From: Algoriphagus sp.
GTDB taxonomy: Bacteria > Bacteroidota > Bacteroidia > Cytophagales > Cyclobacteriaceae
Reading direction: 5' to 3'
Length of the DNA stretch: 64,000 nt
Assembly (NCBI RefSeq): GCF_024305035.1
Contig: NZ_JAMWZB010000025.1
Coordinates: 1-64,000 of the forward strand
A program made the translations under genes and the position numbers. Every line of letters starts with the position of its first letter. Position 1 is the first letter of the stretch. Under the pieces are notes generated by a model. The model did not search any database, was not told the DNA's origin, and saw only the letters and a program-made list of their open reading frames with translations. Positions 20,401 through 28,837 of the stretch are shown here, piece by piece.

Positions 20401-20590
20401 GAGTAGCTACCGCCTTGGCTAATACTTCTGCATTGGCTCCAGTATATTTAGCTTCCACAGTCACCGATGGAGGCACTATATCAGGAAACTGGGTGATCGG
20501 AAGTGAAGTCAATGCTAGTAACCCCAAAAGCGTGATAAATACCGAAATAACAGTGGATAGAATCGGTCTTTTTATAAATAATTCTAGCAT
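17423..20590 (-). CDS. RND efflux pump permease, HAE1 (AcrB-like)
   Basis: 1055 residues, the usual AcrB length, with 12 predicted membrane segments and two large periplasmic loops. It has the N-terminal FIKRPI motif, the QFPDI motif, a TM4 region reading GIVVDNAIVVVE and a TM10 GLLGKNAILIIE with the conserved lysine. In AcrB the TM4 pair is two aspartates; here it is Asp409-Asn410, so one proton-relay acid is replaced. The family exports hydrophobic and amphiphilic compounds using proton motive force. It lies between the membrane-fusion protein (10 bp upstream) and the outer-membrane factor (2 bp downstream). The substrate cannot be told from sequence. Confidence 0.95.
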   Translation of the reverse strand: MLELFIKRPILSTVISVFITLLGLLALTSLPITQFPDIVPPSVTVEAKYTGANAEVLAKAVATPLERAINGVPGMDYMYSVNTNAGITLITIVFKVGTDPDQAAVNVQNRVATVIDELPEEVIRAGVMTEKEVNSMLLYLNLVTTDDSQDEKFVYNFADINILPELKRIDGVGRAEIMGMKDYAMRVWMKPDRMAAYSISPQDITEAIQSQNVEAAPGKSGISSDRDPQALQYVLKYTGKFSEEAEYENITLKALPDGSLLRLKDVADIEFDALDYNMVSMTDGRPSASIMLKQRPGSNAREVIANIKAKMDELQDTSFPPGMTYNVSYDVSRFLDASIAEVVKTLIEAFLLVFLVVFLFLQDFRSTVIPAIAVPVSLVGTLFFMQLFGFSINLLTLFALVLAIGIVVDNAIVVVEAVHVKMHDLHLNSLDATLEAMKEIGGAIVAITLVMSAVFVPVSFLSGPVGIFYRQFSLTLAIAIVISGINALTLSPALCAMLLKPVQGQKKTKLNRVQRFFNGFNQRYDSLESKYKHIIQATAGRRGLTFGVLILFFVMTYGMISIVPTGFIPNEDQGMVYVNVTTPPGATVDRTSEIMDQVQASLLPLQEVETISTLAGYSLLTETSGASYGMGMINLKSWDEREQSVNELILDYSSRTSHIKGADIQFFAPPPVPGFGNASGFELRLQDRTGGALNNMAQVTEEFVAALNEREELSEVFTNFDPNFPQFMISVDHDKAAKLGVSVEDAMKTLQGYIGSFYASNFIRYGQMYKVMIQASPEYRTSPESLLDMFAKNKDGKMVPYSNFVSLERVYGPEQLTRYNMFYSALVSGEAAAGFSSGDAIQAVEEVALETLPRGFSIDWSGITREEIASGNQAVYIFLICLLFVYLLLAAQYESYLLPMPVILSLPAGIFGSYFFLYWVGLQNDIYAQVSLVMLIGLLGKNAILIIEIAIQNRKRGLSILESAIRGGVERLRPILMTSFAFISGLIPLALASGAGAIGNRTIGTAAAGGMLIGTLVGVLLIPGLFVIFESIDSHFKAKKSRKKQMETELTTSQA

Positions 20591-20600
20591 GATGGTTTAG

Positions 20601-21788
20601 TTAAAACGTACCAACAAATTGATCATAGGCGTCTTCTTTAGAAACAGGTACAGGCACTACGCGCGCTCCGTCGGAAACTTGTTGGATTCCTTCATAGACG
20701 ATTTTATCCCCTGGCAGAAAGCTATCTGCCAAATAATAAAGCCCATAGCGTTGAATAGGCTTGAAACTTCTTACCCTAACCTTACCTTCTTTATCCACCA
20801 GATACACATAGGTGAAATCCTGAATCTCAAAAGTGGATTTTTGTGGGATTAAGAAGATATTCTCTAAGGTAGAATTCATCTGCACCCGACCAGAGGCTCC
20901 ATGCTTAATCAACTGATTTGGATTCGGAAATCGTACCCTAAAACCAATTGAACCTGTTCCTGATTCAATATCTCCTTCAGTAGTTTCCAAAATTCCTTTA
21001 TGGGGATATATTTGGCCATCAGACAAAATCAAGGTTAGCTCCTCGGTAATTTCTTTTGCTCCCCCCTTCGCAATTTTATCCCTCATGAAATTTAGGTACT
21101 CACTTTCATTCATCTTATAATAGGCAAAAACAGAAGAGATGTCAGTAATGGAAGTAAGGAGGTCATTTTCGGTAACCAAACTACCGGTCTTGAACGGAAT
21201 TCTATCCACCAATCCGTCAAAAGGCGCTTTGATTGTGGTATAGGACAAGCCCGTCAATGCGGATTTGAGTTTGGATTCTGCCTCGGCAATTTGAGAATTA
21301 GCCACAGTCATTTTTGATTTGGCTAACTCAAGCTCTGAGGCTGAAATTATGTTCTTATCTACTAAAATTTGAAGTCGTTCTACTTCTACTTTTGCTGCCT
21401 GTTGTTCCGCCTGAGCCCTAGCCAGATTCGCTCGGGCTGCATTTACCAATTCACTGTACTCGGCGCTGGACAATTGAAAAAGTTTTTGTCCTTTGGTAAC
21501 AAATTGTCCTTCGTCGACAAAAATTTGATCCACAAAACCTTCTACTTTGGACCGAACTTCTACAAATTGAATGGCTTGAATATCGGCTATATAAGCCTGA
21601 GGCACTTGCACTGTAGTGGGCAATAATTCCAACACCGGAATTTCTATTGCCTTTCTATTTTTCAATCTTCTCTTTTCTTTGGATTGACATGAAAAAAGAA
21701 CTAGGAAGGGCAGTAATAGAAAAATAAGGACATGGGAATGGTCAATGGTTTTCCTGACGGAAAAACAACTAGTCTTTTCGATATTCAT
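20601..21788 (-). CDS. RND efflux membrane-fusion (periplasmic adaptor) lipoprotein
   Basis: 395 residues from the ATG at 21788; an ATG-less upstream extension to 21821 is less likely. The lipobox LFSC puts the lipidated cysteine at residue 34. A biotinyl-lipoyl-like half motif (VEVRSKVEGFVDQIFVDEGQ region, about residues 75-100), an alpha-helical hairpin rich in Ala, Glu and Gln (about 110-180) and a beta-barrel/membrane-proximal part follow, as in AcrA/MexA adaptors. It links the pump to the outer-membrane factor. It is the first recognised gene of the efflux operon. Confidence 0.92.
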   Translation of the reverse strand: MNIEKTSCFSVRKTIDHSHVLIFLLLPFLVLFSCQSKEKRRLKNRKAIEIPVLELLPTTVQVPQAYIADIQAIQFVEVRSKVEGFVDQIFVDEGQFVTKGQKLFQLSSAEYSELVNAARANLARAQAEQQAAKVEVERLQILVDKNIISASELELAKSKMTVANSQIAEAESKLKSALTGLSYTTIKAPFDGLVDRIPFKTGSLVTENDLLTSITDISSVFAYYKMNESEYLNFMRDKIAKGGAKEITEELTLILSDGQIYPHKGILETTEGDIESGTGSIGFRVRFPNPNQLIKHGASGRVQMNSTLENIFLIPQKSTFEIQDFTYVYLVDKEGKVRVRSFKPIQRYGLYYLADSFLPGDKIVYEGIQQVSDGARVVPVPVSKEDAYDQFVGTF

Positions 21789-21842
21789 ACTTTTGTAACT
21801 TGGATGATGGAAATAAAACAATCTTGTTTGACAGGCTCTCTG

Positions 21843-22184
21843 TCAGGGTGCATTAGCCCAGTTGAATTGAAGAAAGGGCTTGAAATCAAAATCGGCACTG
21901 GGGACTTGAGCATATCTCCTACTCAGTTTACCACTTAGAAACCTCAGACCACTCATTTCTGATTTTCTATCTCCCCCTTTTATTGGTGAATGGCTTGTAT
22001 TTTTTCGACGGAGCTGAATTGCTGAATTTAAAAAAGCCTTCTTCAAAACAAGCTGATCAACGATCAGTGTATTAGAAGATTCAAACTGCAAGATTTCATT
22101 TTGCAGCATAAACTCTTCCGAGTCTTGAATAAAGACTAGACCCGAGAGCAGCATAGAGAAGAATATAAAGTGTGGTATTTTCAT
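21843..22184 (-). CDS. Hypothetical small exported protein at head of the efflux operon
   Basis: 113 residues from an ATG at 22184. A hydrophobic N-terminus (about residues 5-19) looks like a signal peptide or single anchor. The rest is basic and low in recognisable motifs. It ends 54 bp before the ATG of the membrane-fusion gene on the same strand and may be co-transcribed with it. No family recognised. It could be a chance frame, but its position and N-terminus favour a real gene. Confidence 0.45.
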   Translation of the reverse strand: MKIPHFIFFSMLLSGLVFIQDSEEFMLQNEILQFESSNTLIVDQLVLKKAFLNSAIQLRRKNTSHSPIKGGDRKSEMSGLRFLSGKLSRRYAQVPSADFDFKPFLQFNWANAP

Positions 22185-22459
22185 TTTTCCACCACCAGAC
22201 TTTAAATCAGAATTTGTGAATAAAAGCTTTAGAATTTTGCGAAAATATTATTGAGAGCGTGAAAAATTCAACTATTTTCAATTTTAATCCCTAATTTTTA
22301 TGTGAATGGTACTTTGGTTTACCTGCTTGAACAGTTCCTTTCCGTACCATACGATTTTTTGATCCAAGCAAGATCTCATTTTTTAAAAAAAGCTAATCTC
22401 TTTTCTTTTTTTAAAAAACCTAATCAATGCCTTGAAGTTATCTTTAAAATTTTGATTGG

Positions 22460-22759
22460 ATGCGCTCAGTAATATCATTGGTGTTTCTTTTGGCATTGGG
22501 AGTTTTTGTCTACATCGGACAAAACGCTGCTAATTTGTCCAACCATGGTATTTTCTTCAGTTTGTATGAAATTTTAGATTCTGGACTCGAAGAAGAAAAA
22601 GAGGAAAAAGGAAAGTCCCTTGAATTGGACACTCCTAAAGCCTGTTGTTATCACTTCTTTATTGAATTTAAAGTCATCCATGCGCACGCCTATTTTTTAG
22701 GAAGATATCAATTGGTATTACCCCCTTTGGGTTTGCCTCCCGAACCAATTTTAGTCTAA
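22460..22759 (+). CDS. Hypothetical small membrane or exported protein
   Basis: 99 residues, starting with a hydrophobic segment (about residues 4-20), followed by a Glu/Lys-rich stretch (EEEKEEKGK), a CCYHFF motif with nearby histidines, and a proline-rich end (LPPLGLPPEP). The Cys/His content could bind metal, but this is speculation. It is divergent to the efflux operon across a 275-bp AT-rich gap. No family recognised. Confidence 0.45.
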   Translation: MRSVISLVFLLALGVFVYIGQNAANLSNHGIFFSLYEILDSGLEEEKEEKGKSLELDTPKACCYHFFIEFKVIHAHAYFLGRYQLVLPPLGLPPEPILV

Positions 22760-22825
22760 ACTCCCAGAGGTTTACTCCATTTCCAAATGGAATGACTTGC
22801 TGATCCAATCAGCTAAGTCAGGAAT

Positions 22826-22923
22826 TTATCCCCAAAATCCTAAAAGTGGGATAAAGAGGGAGCCAAGTGTTCTCTAAAACAAAATCATCAAGATGAAAAC
22901 TCTTCCGGTTAAATAGGGAAGAG
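22826..22923 (+). promoter_or_regulatory. Two hairpins upstream of the carbonic anhydrase gene
   Basis: TTATCCC at 22826-22832 pairs with GGGATAA at 22848-22854, and CTCTTCC at 22900-22906 pairs with GGAAGAG at 22917-22923. Both lie between the small membrane protein gene and the carbonic anhydrase ATG at 22979. The first could close the upstream transcript; the second would be in the leader. Neither has a T-run, so the role is open. Confidence 0.3.
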
Positions 22924-22978
22924 CAAGTATATCTGCAATTACAAAAATGAGTTGTCAAATCACTCTAAACTAAGCAAA

Positions 22979-23746
22979 ATGAAATTAAATTATAAGCTAG
23001 GAATAGCTAGCATGCTCCTACTATTTGTTATGTTAACTTCTGTTCAAGCTCAAAATACCGGTACGATTGCAAAACTTCTTGAACTGGAAGAAAATCAATA
23101 TTTTGCAGACCGGGACAGTGCTTATTTGGACCCATACTACGGTTTGAAAAAGTTAATTTACGGTAACCGGAGATTTGCAGACGACAAAAGTATAAGGCCA
23201 AGACAGACTGATGCAGACTTGAAAAGTAATGAGTTGGGTCAGGCGCCTTTTGCGACCATCATCGGGTGTGCGGACAGCCGTGTGCCCAATGAAATTATCT
23301 TTGATCAAGGGGTTGGAGATTTGTTTATTACTCGTACTGCCGGTCAGGTAATGGCCGAAGCTTCCTATGGGACTATTGAGTATGCTACAGTAGTTCTTCA
23401 AACCAAATTAATCGTAGTCCTCGGGCATCAGTCCTGCGGTGCTGTAGATGCCGCCATGAAACTACCTGAAAACCCTCCGGGACACGTGGTCACCTTGATT
23501 AATGCCATTAAACCTGCATCTTTGAGAGCAAAGTCAGCCAACCTATCTCCAGATGATGCGCTCGACTTTGCGGTCAGAGAAAATGTAATCGAGCAAGTCA
23601 ACATGCTTCGAAACTTGGAACCGGTATTGAGTAGGAAATCTGAAAATGGGGAAGTTCTTATCGTTGGGGCTGTTTACGATTTGGCATCTGGTTACGTCAA
23701 TTTTATTGAAGAAACGATTACTAGCTTGCCAAAATTTTCAAACTAA
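22979..23746 (+). CDS. Periplasmic beta-carbonic anhydrase
   Basis: 255 residues from the ATG at 22979; the in-frame TTG at 22952 is rejected because a clean signal peptide (MKLNYK, then a hydrophobic core ending SVQAQ) starts at the ATG. The zinc-site motifs of beta-carbonic anhydrases are present: Cys97-x-Asp99-x-Arg101 and His150-x-x-Cys153. It catalyses reversible hydration of CO2 to bicarbonate. The signal peptide places it in the periplasm or at the cell surface, unlike the cytosolic majority. A hairpin terminator lies right after it, before a DUF2490 gene. Confidence 0.93.
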   Translation: MKLNYKLGIASMLLLFVMLTSVQAQNTGTIAKLLELEENQYFADRDSAYLDPYYGLKKLIYGNRRFADDKSIRPRQTDADLKSNELGQAPFATIIGCADSRVPNEIIFDQGVGDLFITRTAGQVMAEASYGTIEYATVVLQTKLIVVLGHQSCGAVDAAMKLPENPPGHVVTLINAIKPASLRAKSANLSPDDALDFAVRENVIEQVNMLRNLEPVLSRKSENGEVLIVGAVYDLASGYVNFIEETITSLPKFSN

Positions 23747-23763
23747 ATTGCAACCAAAAAAAT

Positions 23764-23784
23764 GGGCTAGGTCCGCCCTAGCCC
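23764..23784 (+). terminator. Hairpin after the carbonic anhydrase gene
   Basis: GGGCTAGG at 23764-23771 and CCTAGCCC at 23777-23784 form a perfect 8-bp GC-rich stem with a 5-nt loop, 18 bp after the stop. The following T content is weak, so termination may be partial. The next gene starts 14 bp later. Confidence 0.6.
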
Positions 23785-23797
23785 GCTATTTACCTTT

Positions 23798-24493
23798 ATG
23801 AAAAAACATTTATTGCTGGCTATTGCGATTTTCACCGTATTCACTAGTCATGCCCAGTCAACAGTGGACGATGAACAGCTAGGTGCTTGGTACATGTATT
23901 TCTTTACCAAATCTTTTGAAAATAGCCGATTTGGCATCCAAGGGGATTATCAGTTCCGTTATTGGGATTTTGGTTCAGATAAAGAGCAATTACTACTCCG
24001 TACTGGTTTCACTTACAATCCCCTAAATACTAATATCCTTTTGACTGCGGGTTATGGATTTATTTCCTCCGGAGAATTCGGTGAAAGTCGGGAAAATATC
24101 GTCGAGCACAGGGTTTACCAAGAGGCGCTTATACCTCAGAAATTTGGTGGGCGGATATACCTGACCCATCGCTTCCGATTTGAGCAACGATGGGTGGATA
24201 ACCAAGACACCCGTACTCGATACCGTTACAATATATTTATGAATATCCCTTTGAACAGGAGCAAATTGGAGAAAAAAGCAGTCTATCTTGCTCTCTATAA
24301 TGAGCTCTTTATTAACGGACAAAAATCAATTGGTGATGGAAGAACGGTGGAATACTTTGATCGAAACCGAACTTATTTAGGATTAGGCTATGGTTTAAGG
24401 GACAACCTTCGAATGCAAGTTGGTTGGATGAATCAAACCGTTGATCGCTTTAGCAAAGCACAAGCACAACTCAGTCTTCACCATAGCTTCTAA
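23798..24493 (+). CDS. DUF2490 family outer-membrane beta-barrel-like protein
   Basis: 231 residues with a signal peptide (MKKHLLL then SHAQ). After it come alternating beta-strand segments with many Tyr, Arg and Phe, including YQFRYWDF, RFRFEQRW and a terminal aromatic residue (HHSF), all typical of the DUF2490 family, thought to form small outer-membrane barrels. Function unknown. It follows the carbonic anhydrase gene closely but with a hairpin between them, so joint expression is uncertain. Confidence 0.8.
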   Translation: MKKHLLLAIAIFTVFTSHAQSTVDDEQLGAWYMYFFTKSFENSRFGIQGDYQFRYWDFGSDKEQLLLRTGFTYNPLNTNILLTAGYGFISSGEFGESRENIVEHRVYQEALIPQKFGGRIYLTHRFRFEQRWVDNQDTRTRYRYNIFMNIPLNRSKLEKKAVYLALYNELFINGQKSIGDGRTVEYFDRNRTYLGLGYGLRDNLRMQVGWMNQTVDRFSKAQAQLSLHHSF

Positions 24494-24499
24494 AAAGAC

Positions 24500-24536
24500 A
24501 AAAGCCCAAATCAGATTTCTGATTCGGGCTTTTTAC
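24500..24536. terminator. Bidirectional rho-independent terminator
   Basis: AAAGCCC at 24501-24507 pairs with GGGCTTT at 24526-24532, extended by an inner AATCAG/CTGATT stem, followed by a T-run on the plus strand. It lies 7 bp after the DUF2490 stop. The minus strand also carries T-rich sequence after the stem, so it may serve the sulfatase operon ending at 24719 too. Confidence 0.85.
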
Positions 24537-24718
24537 TTTCAAATCTGTCCAAGCCAAAATAGAAATAAAATTGGTTGGGACAACTTCCCTTTAATCACCG
24601 GATTACTAATTGAAATAAATAAACTAAATCGCATTTCTATTCATTAAAACTAATTTGTGAATAAGGATCAAAAAAGGTTGGCTTCATTTAAATGAATTAA
24701 CCCTTTCATGGTTCATCC

Positions 24719-26278
24719 CTATTTCAGCTCTAATTGCTCCACATTACCGGCTCCAGCCCCCCGAATCTGCTCATACAATTGAATCATCTCTTGAAGCTTT
24801 TCCGGATTGCTTTCTGCCAGATTGTTTTCCTGCCCAATGTCATCGGTCAAATTATACAATTGATAATCTTCGGCATTTCCCAATTCGATATTGACCTGAC
24901 TCTGAACTGCCGGCCCTTGATAAGGCGGGATCATCACCCAGTCCCCTTTTCGAAGGGCTGTTTTTGTAGTCGCCTCCAATACAAACTCCGAGCGCTCTTG
25001 CTGACTTTTACCCATGAAAGTTGCTAGCAAATTCTGACTATCCGGAGCGGTTGACTCCACCCCAACCAAATCCGCAATCGAAGCCATTAAATCAATCTGA
25101 GTTACCAAAGCATCAGACACGCCCGGCTCAATTTTCCCTTTCCAATAGGTTGCAAAAGGCACGCGAGTTCCAGCTTCAAATAAACTGTATTTTCCTCCAC
25201 GAAGCGGTCCTGCAGGCGTATGATCTCCCAATTTCTCCACTGCCTCATCGTAATAGCCATCATTCAAAACCGGACCATTATCACTGCTGAATACAATCAG
25301 CGTATTTTCCAAAACCCCTTCTTCTTCCAGTGTCTTCAAAAACTCACCAATCACCCAGTCCGCCTCCAAAATCACATCTCCGCGAGGTCCCATTCCGGAT
25401 TTTCCTTCAAATCTGGGATGAGGAGTTCTCGGAACATGAGGCTGCTGCAAAGCATAATACAGAAAGAACGGCTGACCGGAATTGGCTTTCTCTTTCACAT
25501 AGCTTTGTGCCTTTTCCAAAAAATGATCTGCCATATCCACGTCACTCCATTTGGCTGCCTCCCCCCCTTTCATATAACCAATTCGAGGTACACCATTCAC
25601 AATGCTGTTGTTATGCCCATGATGCCATTTCATTTCTACCAGCTCGGGATGAGTCAATGCTGTAGGTTCTCCGGGGAAATTCTCTTCATAACTTACCTCA
25701 ATCGGATCACTCGGGTCCAAATTGACCACATAACCATCTTCGATATAGACGGTCGGAACTCTATCCTGAGTCGCTGCCAGAATATAAGAATAATCAAAGC
25801 CCACCTGATTAGGGCCCGGACTGATTTTTTCATTCCAATTTACATTTCCGGAGCCCAATCCCAAATGCCATTTGCCCACAATTCCCGTCGCATATCCCTG
25901 ATCCCGGAGCAGTTTGGGCAGCGTGTATTGTGCCGTATCAATCAAAAGCGGAGCAGTTCCGGGAAGGATTTTAGCATTTTTATTTCGCCAAGGATAAGTT
26001 CCCGTCAAGATCGCATAGCGACTGGGCGAACAGGTAGCCGAGGAAGCATAGCCATTGGTGAATTTCACTCCCCCATTAACCAGTCTATCCATATTTGGTG
26101 TTTCTAAAGTTCCTGCTTCATAAGCACTCACATCCCCATAGCCCAAATCATCCAGATAAATAAAGACAATATTGGGTTTTTCTGTTGTGGATTCTTCCTG
26201 AACTTTCGCTTGCTGGCAACTGAAAAACAGGGCAATCGAACACAAAGAGAGGAATGAGGAAATCTGGGTTATTTTCAT
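24719..26278 (-). CDS. Sulfatase lipoprotein (formylglycine-dependent)
   Basis: 519 residues. The lipobox FFSC puts the lipid anchor at Cys21. The sulfatase signature CSPSRYAILTG starts at Cys83, the residue converted to formylglycine by an anaerobic or FGE-type maturase, which is not in this window. The N-terminal metal motif YLDDLGYGD (about 41-49), the GKWHLG motif (about 137-142) and the later FSSDNGP motif complete the active site. It hydrolyses sulfate esters, here most likely on an imported or surface-bound oligosaccharide. It is the last gene of the PUL operon, 11 bp after another sulfatase. The sulfate position it attacks is not readable from sequence. Confidence 0.95.
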   Translation of the reverse strand: MKITQISSFLSLCSIALFFSCQQAKVQEESTTEKPNIVFIYLDDLGYGDVSAYEAGTLETPNMDRLVNGGVKFTNGYASSATCSPSRYAILTGTYPWRNKNAKILPGTAPLLIDTAQYTLPKLLRDQGYATGIVGKWHLGLGSGNVNWNEKISPGPNQVGFDYSYILAATQDRVPTVYIEDGYVVNLDPSDPIEVSYEENFPGEPTALTHPELVEMKWHHGHNNSIVNGVPRIGYMKGGEAAKWSDVDMADHFLEKAQSYVKEKANSGQPFFLYYALQQPHVPRTPHPRFEGKSGMGPRGDVILEADWVIGEFLKTLEEEGVLENTLIVFSSDNGPVLNDGYYDEAVEKLGDHTPAGPLRGGKYSLFEAGTRVPFATYWKGKIEPGVSDALVTQIDLMASIADLVGVESTAPDSQNLLATFMGKSQQERSEFVLEATTKTALRKGDWVMIPPYQGPAVQSQVNIELGNAEDYQLYNLTDDIGQENNLAESNPEKLQEMIQLYEQIRGAGAGNVEQLELK

Positions 26279-26289
26279 AGGTTCAAGTT

Positions 26290-27678
26290 TTAATTATTGA
26301 TGGGTTGCGTCAAAAGATAGGTTTTATCGTAAAGGTCACGTTGTCTTGCTTTCCACTCGGCACCCTCCAAGAAAACTGGATGTGGCAATGCAAGGTCCCA
26401 ATCCCCAAGTTTTTTGAGTAGTTCCTGGGTGATTTCGGGATACTCATTTGCTAGATTATTGAGTTCTGAGGGATCTCGAGAAAGATCAAATAGCAAAGGC
26501 AGACGATCGGGCAACCGGATCAGCTTCCAATTGTCCTCCAAAATGCCCGCTGAGATCGTAAAACGCCAGGTTAGACTGGGATGCGGAGCTTCACTTTTTT
26601 CTCCCAAAACATAAGGCATTAAGTTTTTGCCGTCCAGCTTTTCAGTTTCGAAATTTATCCCAGCCGCTTCCAAAAAAGTAGGCATCAAATCGAGTGAAGA
26701 GATTGCTTGATCGAATCGGGAATTGGCCGGAATTTTGGCTGGCCATTTTATCATAAAAGGAACGCGTAGGCCCCCTTCGAGTAAAATTCCCTTTTGACCA
26801 TTGTAGGGTGCATTGAGCGAAGCATTGCTGTCCACAGGACCACCGTTGTCACTGAGGAAAACCACAATTGTATTTTCCTCCAATCCTTCCGATTCAAGCG
26901 CATTCAGGATTTTACCCACATTTTGATCCAATCGATGTACCATGGCCAAATAGGTCCTTCGATCGGGATCTTGGATGTGGGCAAACAAAGCCAAATCTTC
27001 CTCAGTCGCTTGCAAAGGAGCGTGAGGGGCATTAAAGGAGGCATAGAGGAAGAAGGGTTCATCACTATGTCTTCTAATAAAATCCACACATTCGTCTCCC
27101 TTGTCATCAGTCAAATAAGTGATCGCTTGTGGTTTTTTGTAATTGCTGATCAATGGCGTCAAATAGCCTTTTCCTTCGGGTTCTGATTTGAAATAATGAT
27201 GCCCTCCTCCAAGGTATCCCCAAAACTCATCAAACCCGCGATTGAGCGGATGAAACTGTTCCTGCGAACCCAAATGCCATTTCCCTACCAATCCAGTCAC
27301 ATACCCGGCTTCTTTCAGTCGATCAGCCATGGTTTTTTGATCCACCGGCAAGCCGGCAAAAGCAGGATCAAATCCCTTTTGATTTTCCGCCAGGTTATTG
27401 TCATAGCCGAAGGTTACCTGATTTCTTCCTGTCAACAATCCCGCCCGAGAAGGACTACAAACCGGAGCAGAAACGTAGCCTTGTGTAAACTGAACTCCGG
27501 ATTTTGCAATCGCATCGATATTCGGTGTTTGAATCTGATTACTTCCCGTCAAGCTCAAGTCAGCGTAGCCCAGATCATCTGCCAAAATCAGAATGATATT
27601 GGGTTTTTGCTCTTGGGCAACACTGAAGAAACCCAATCCAAAGATCAGAAATAAAAATATCCCTATCGTTTTATTCAT
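26290..27678 (-). CDS. Sulfatase (formylglycine-dependent), exported
   Basis: 462 residues from the ATG at 27678. Another ATG at 27690 would add four residues; longer forms upstream lack sense. The start overlaps the stop of the GH43 gene as ATGAATAA. A type I signal peptide ends near VAQ (residue 22). Signature CSPSRAGLLTG with Cys74 as formylglycine precursor; metal motif ADDLGYAD; GKWHLG; FLSDNGG. It lacks a lipobox, so it is likely periplasmic. Second sulfatase from the end of the operon. Confidence 0.94.
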   Translation of the reverse strand: MNKTIGIFLFLIFGLGFFSVAQEQKPNIILILADDLGYADLSLTGSNQIQTPNIDAIAKSGVQFTQGYVSAPVCSPSRAGLLTGRNQVTFGYDNNLAENQKGFDPAFAGLPVDQKTMADRLKEAGYVTGLVGKWHLGSQEQFHPLNRGFDEFWGYLGGGHHYFKSEPEGKGYLTPLISNYKKPQAITYLTDDKGDECVDFIRRHSDEPFFLYASFNAPHAPLQATEEDLALFAHIQDPDRRTYLAMVHRLDQNVGKILNALESEGLEENTIVVFLSDNGGPVDSNASLNAPYNGQKGILLEGGLRVPFMIKWPAKIPANSRFDQAISSLDLMPTFLEAAGINFETEKLDGKNLMPYVLGEKSEAPHPSLTWRFTISAGILEDNWKLIRLPDRLPLLFDLSRDPSELNNLANEYPEITQELLKKLGDWDLALPHPVFLEGAEWKARQRDLYDKTYLLTQPINN

Positions 27679-28837
27679 CGGTGCTTTCATTTTGATCAAA
27701 AAAAGACAAATCCCACTGATCTTTCCAACGTATGATAGGGTTGGAGTTTTCAAATTCCACCGGAAGGAAAATATATTTTCCATCGATGGGATTCTCTGGG
27801 GTCCAGCGATCTCCGACGAAGATAAACGCGTCCTCCTTTCCCAGAACAGGAATCACCGCTGTACTCTGAGACCAAAAAGTCGTCTTCATTTCTTCTTCCG
27901 TACCACGTGTCGGATTACCTAGAGGCTTCCAAGGTCCCAAAGGGTGATCGGCCACGGCAGATTTCCCGGGATTGGGTTTCCAGCCGGTGAGTCCTGAAGA
28001 GAACATGTAATATTTTCCATCTTTTTTGAATAGAGCCGGAGCTTCATTTTGCTGTCCGGGGAGTACACGCGTGTAGCGTCCCGTATGACTCAAATAGTCA
28101 TCGCTTAATTCGGCCACATGGAGGGTTTGATTATTTTCGGAGGAGAAAAAGTGATAGGCTTTCCCATCATCATCCACAAAAAGTGTCATATCCCGAGCCA
28201 TTTGACCCCGCTCAAAATCTCTTCTCAGAAATATCCCGTCAACAACCGCTTCCTTCCACTCGGCAGACCAAGCCTTCAGTTCATCCAAATTCACCGGCTT
28301 GGACTTCAAGCTATCCGGATAATTTTCGGGCCAGATCCCCGCATTGGGATTGACACTCTCGATGTAGGTATAGGGACCTGTAATCTGATCGCTGACTGCC
28401 ACTCCGGTCAATGCCGCATCATATCCTTGGCCTTTCAGTTCATGATGAAACCACATCACAAATTTCCGGGTCCTCTCATTGTAAATCACCTTGGGTCGCT
28501 CGATTACACAGCCCTTCACCAGGAGAGAATTGGGGTCATCGTGCACTTCCAGTGCTACGCCTTCATTCTTCCAATTGTAGAGGTCTTTGGAGGAATAGAC
28601 GCGCACCCCCACATGGGCTTTATTTCCCTCCTTGCCTGCGATTTTATGCTCCCCAAACCAATAATAGGTATCCTCATGGATCAAAAAGCCTCCACCATGC
28701 GCATTGATGTGAACCCCTTGATCATCCTTCCATTCTTTTCCGGGAAAGAAATGCTGATAATCAACCTGAAATCCGAAAAGTCCGATTCCCAGTAGGAAAA
28801 AGAAAGTACTAAAAGTGATCATTGCTACCTTCCTCAT
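27671..28837 (-). CDS. Glycoside hydrolase family 43-like enzyme (exo-galactanase-type)
   Basis: 388 residues with an N-terminal hydrophobic signal (about residues 5-23). The INAHGGGFLIHEDTYYWFGE block (shown here once) and the later YSSKDLYNW, ERPKVIYN and RDMTLFVDDDGKAYHFF blocks match the five-bladed propeller of GH43, and most resemble the branch containing exo-beta-1,3-galactanases. The subfamily is my reading by motif, not by search. It overlaps the beta-helix gene by 4 bp (ATGA) and the next sulfatase by 8 bp, so the three are tightly coupled. It probably trims galactose- or arabinose-type units after desulfation; the exact sugar is inference. Confidence 0.75.
   Translation of the reverse strand: MRKVAMITFSTFFFLLGIGLFGFQVDYQHFFPGKEWKDDQGVHINAHGGGFLIHEDTYYWFGEHKIAGKEGNKAHVGVRVYSSKDLYNWKNEGVALEVHDDPNSLLVKGCVIERPKVIYNERTRKFVMWFHHELKGQGYDAALTGVAVSDQITGPYTYIESVNPNAGIWPENYPDSLKSKPVNLDELKAWSAEWKEAVVDGIFLRRDFERGQMARDMTLFVDDDGKAYHFFSSENNQTLHVAELSDDYLSHTGRYTRVLPGQQNEAPALFKKDGKYYMFSSGLTGWKPNPGKSAVADHPLGPWKPLGNPTRGTEEEMKTTFWSQSTAVIPVLGKEDAFIFVGDRWTPENPIDGKYIFLPVEFENSNPIIRWKDQWDLSFFDQNESTDE

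Noticed and set aside
25220..26107. Plus-strand open frame of 295 codons antisense to the sulfatase gene
   Set aside because: It lies fully opposite a gene with all sulfatase motifs, and its translation shows no domain or signal; its length follows from the codon use of the real gene.
24719..26278. Sulfatase could be an alkaline phosphatase or phosphodiesterase relative
   Set aside because: The full formylglycine signature C-S-P-S-R is present, which those families lack.
28118..28795. Plus-strand open frame of 225 codons antisense to the GH43-like gene
   Set aside because: Shadow of the real gene; no recognisable motif.
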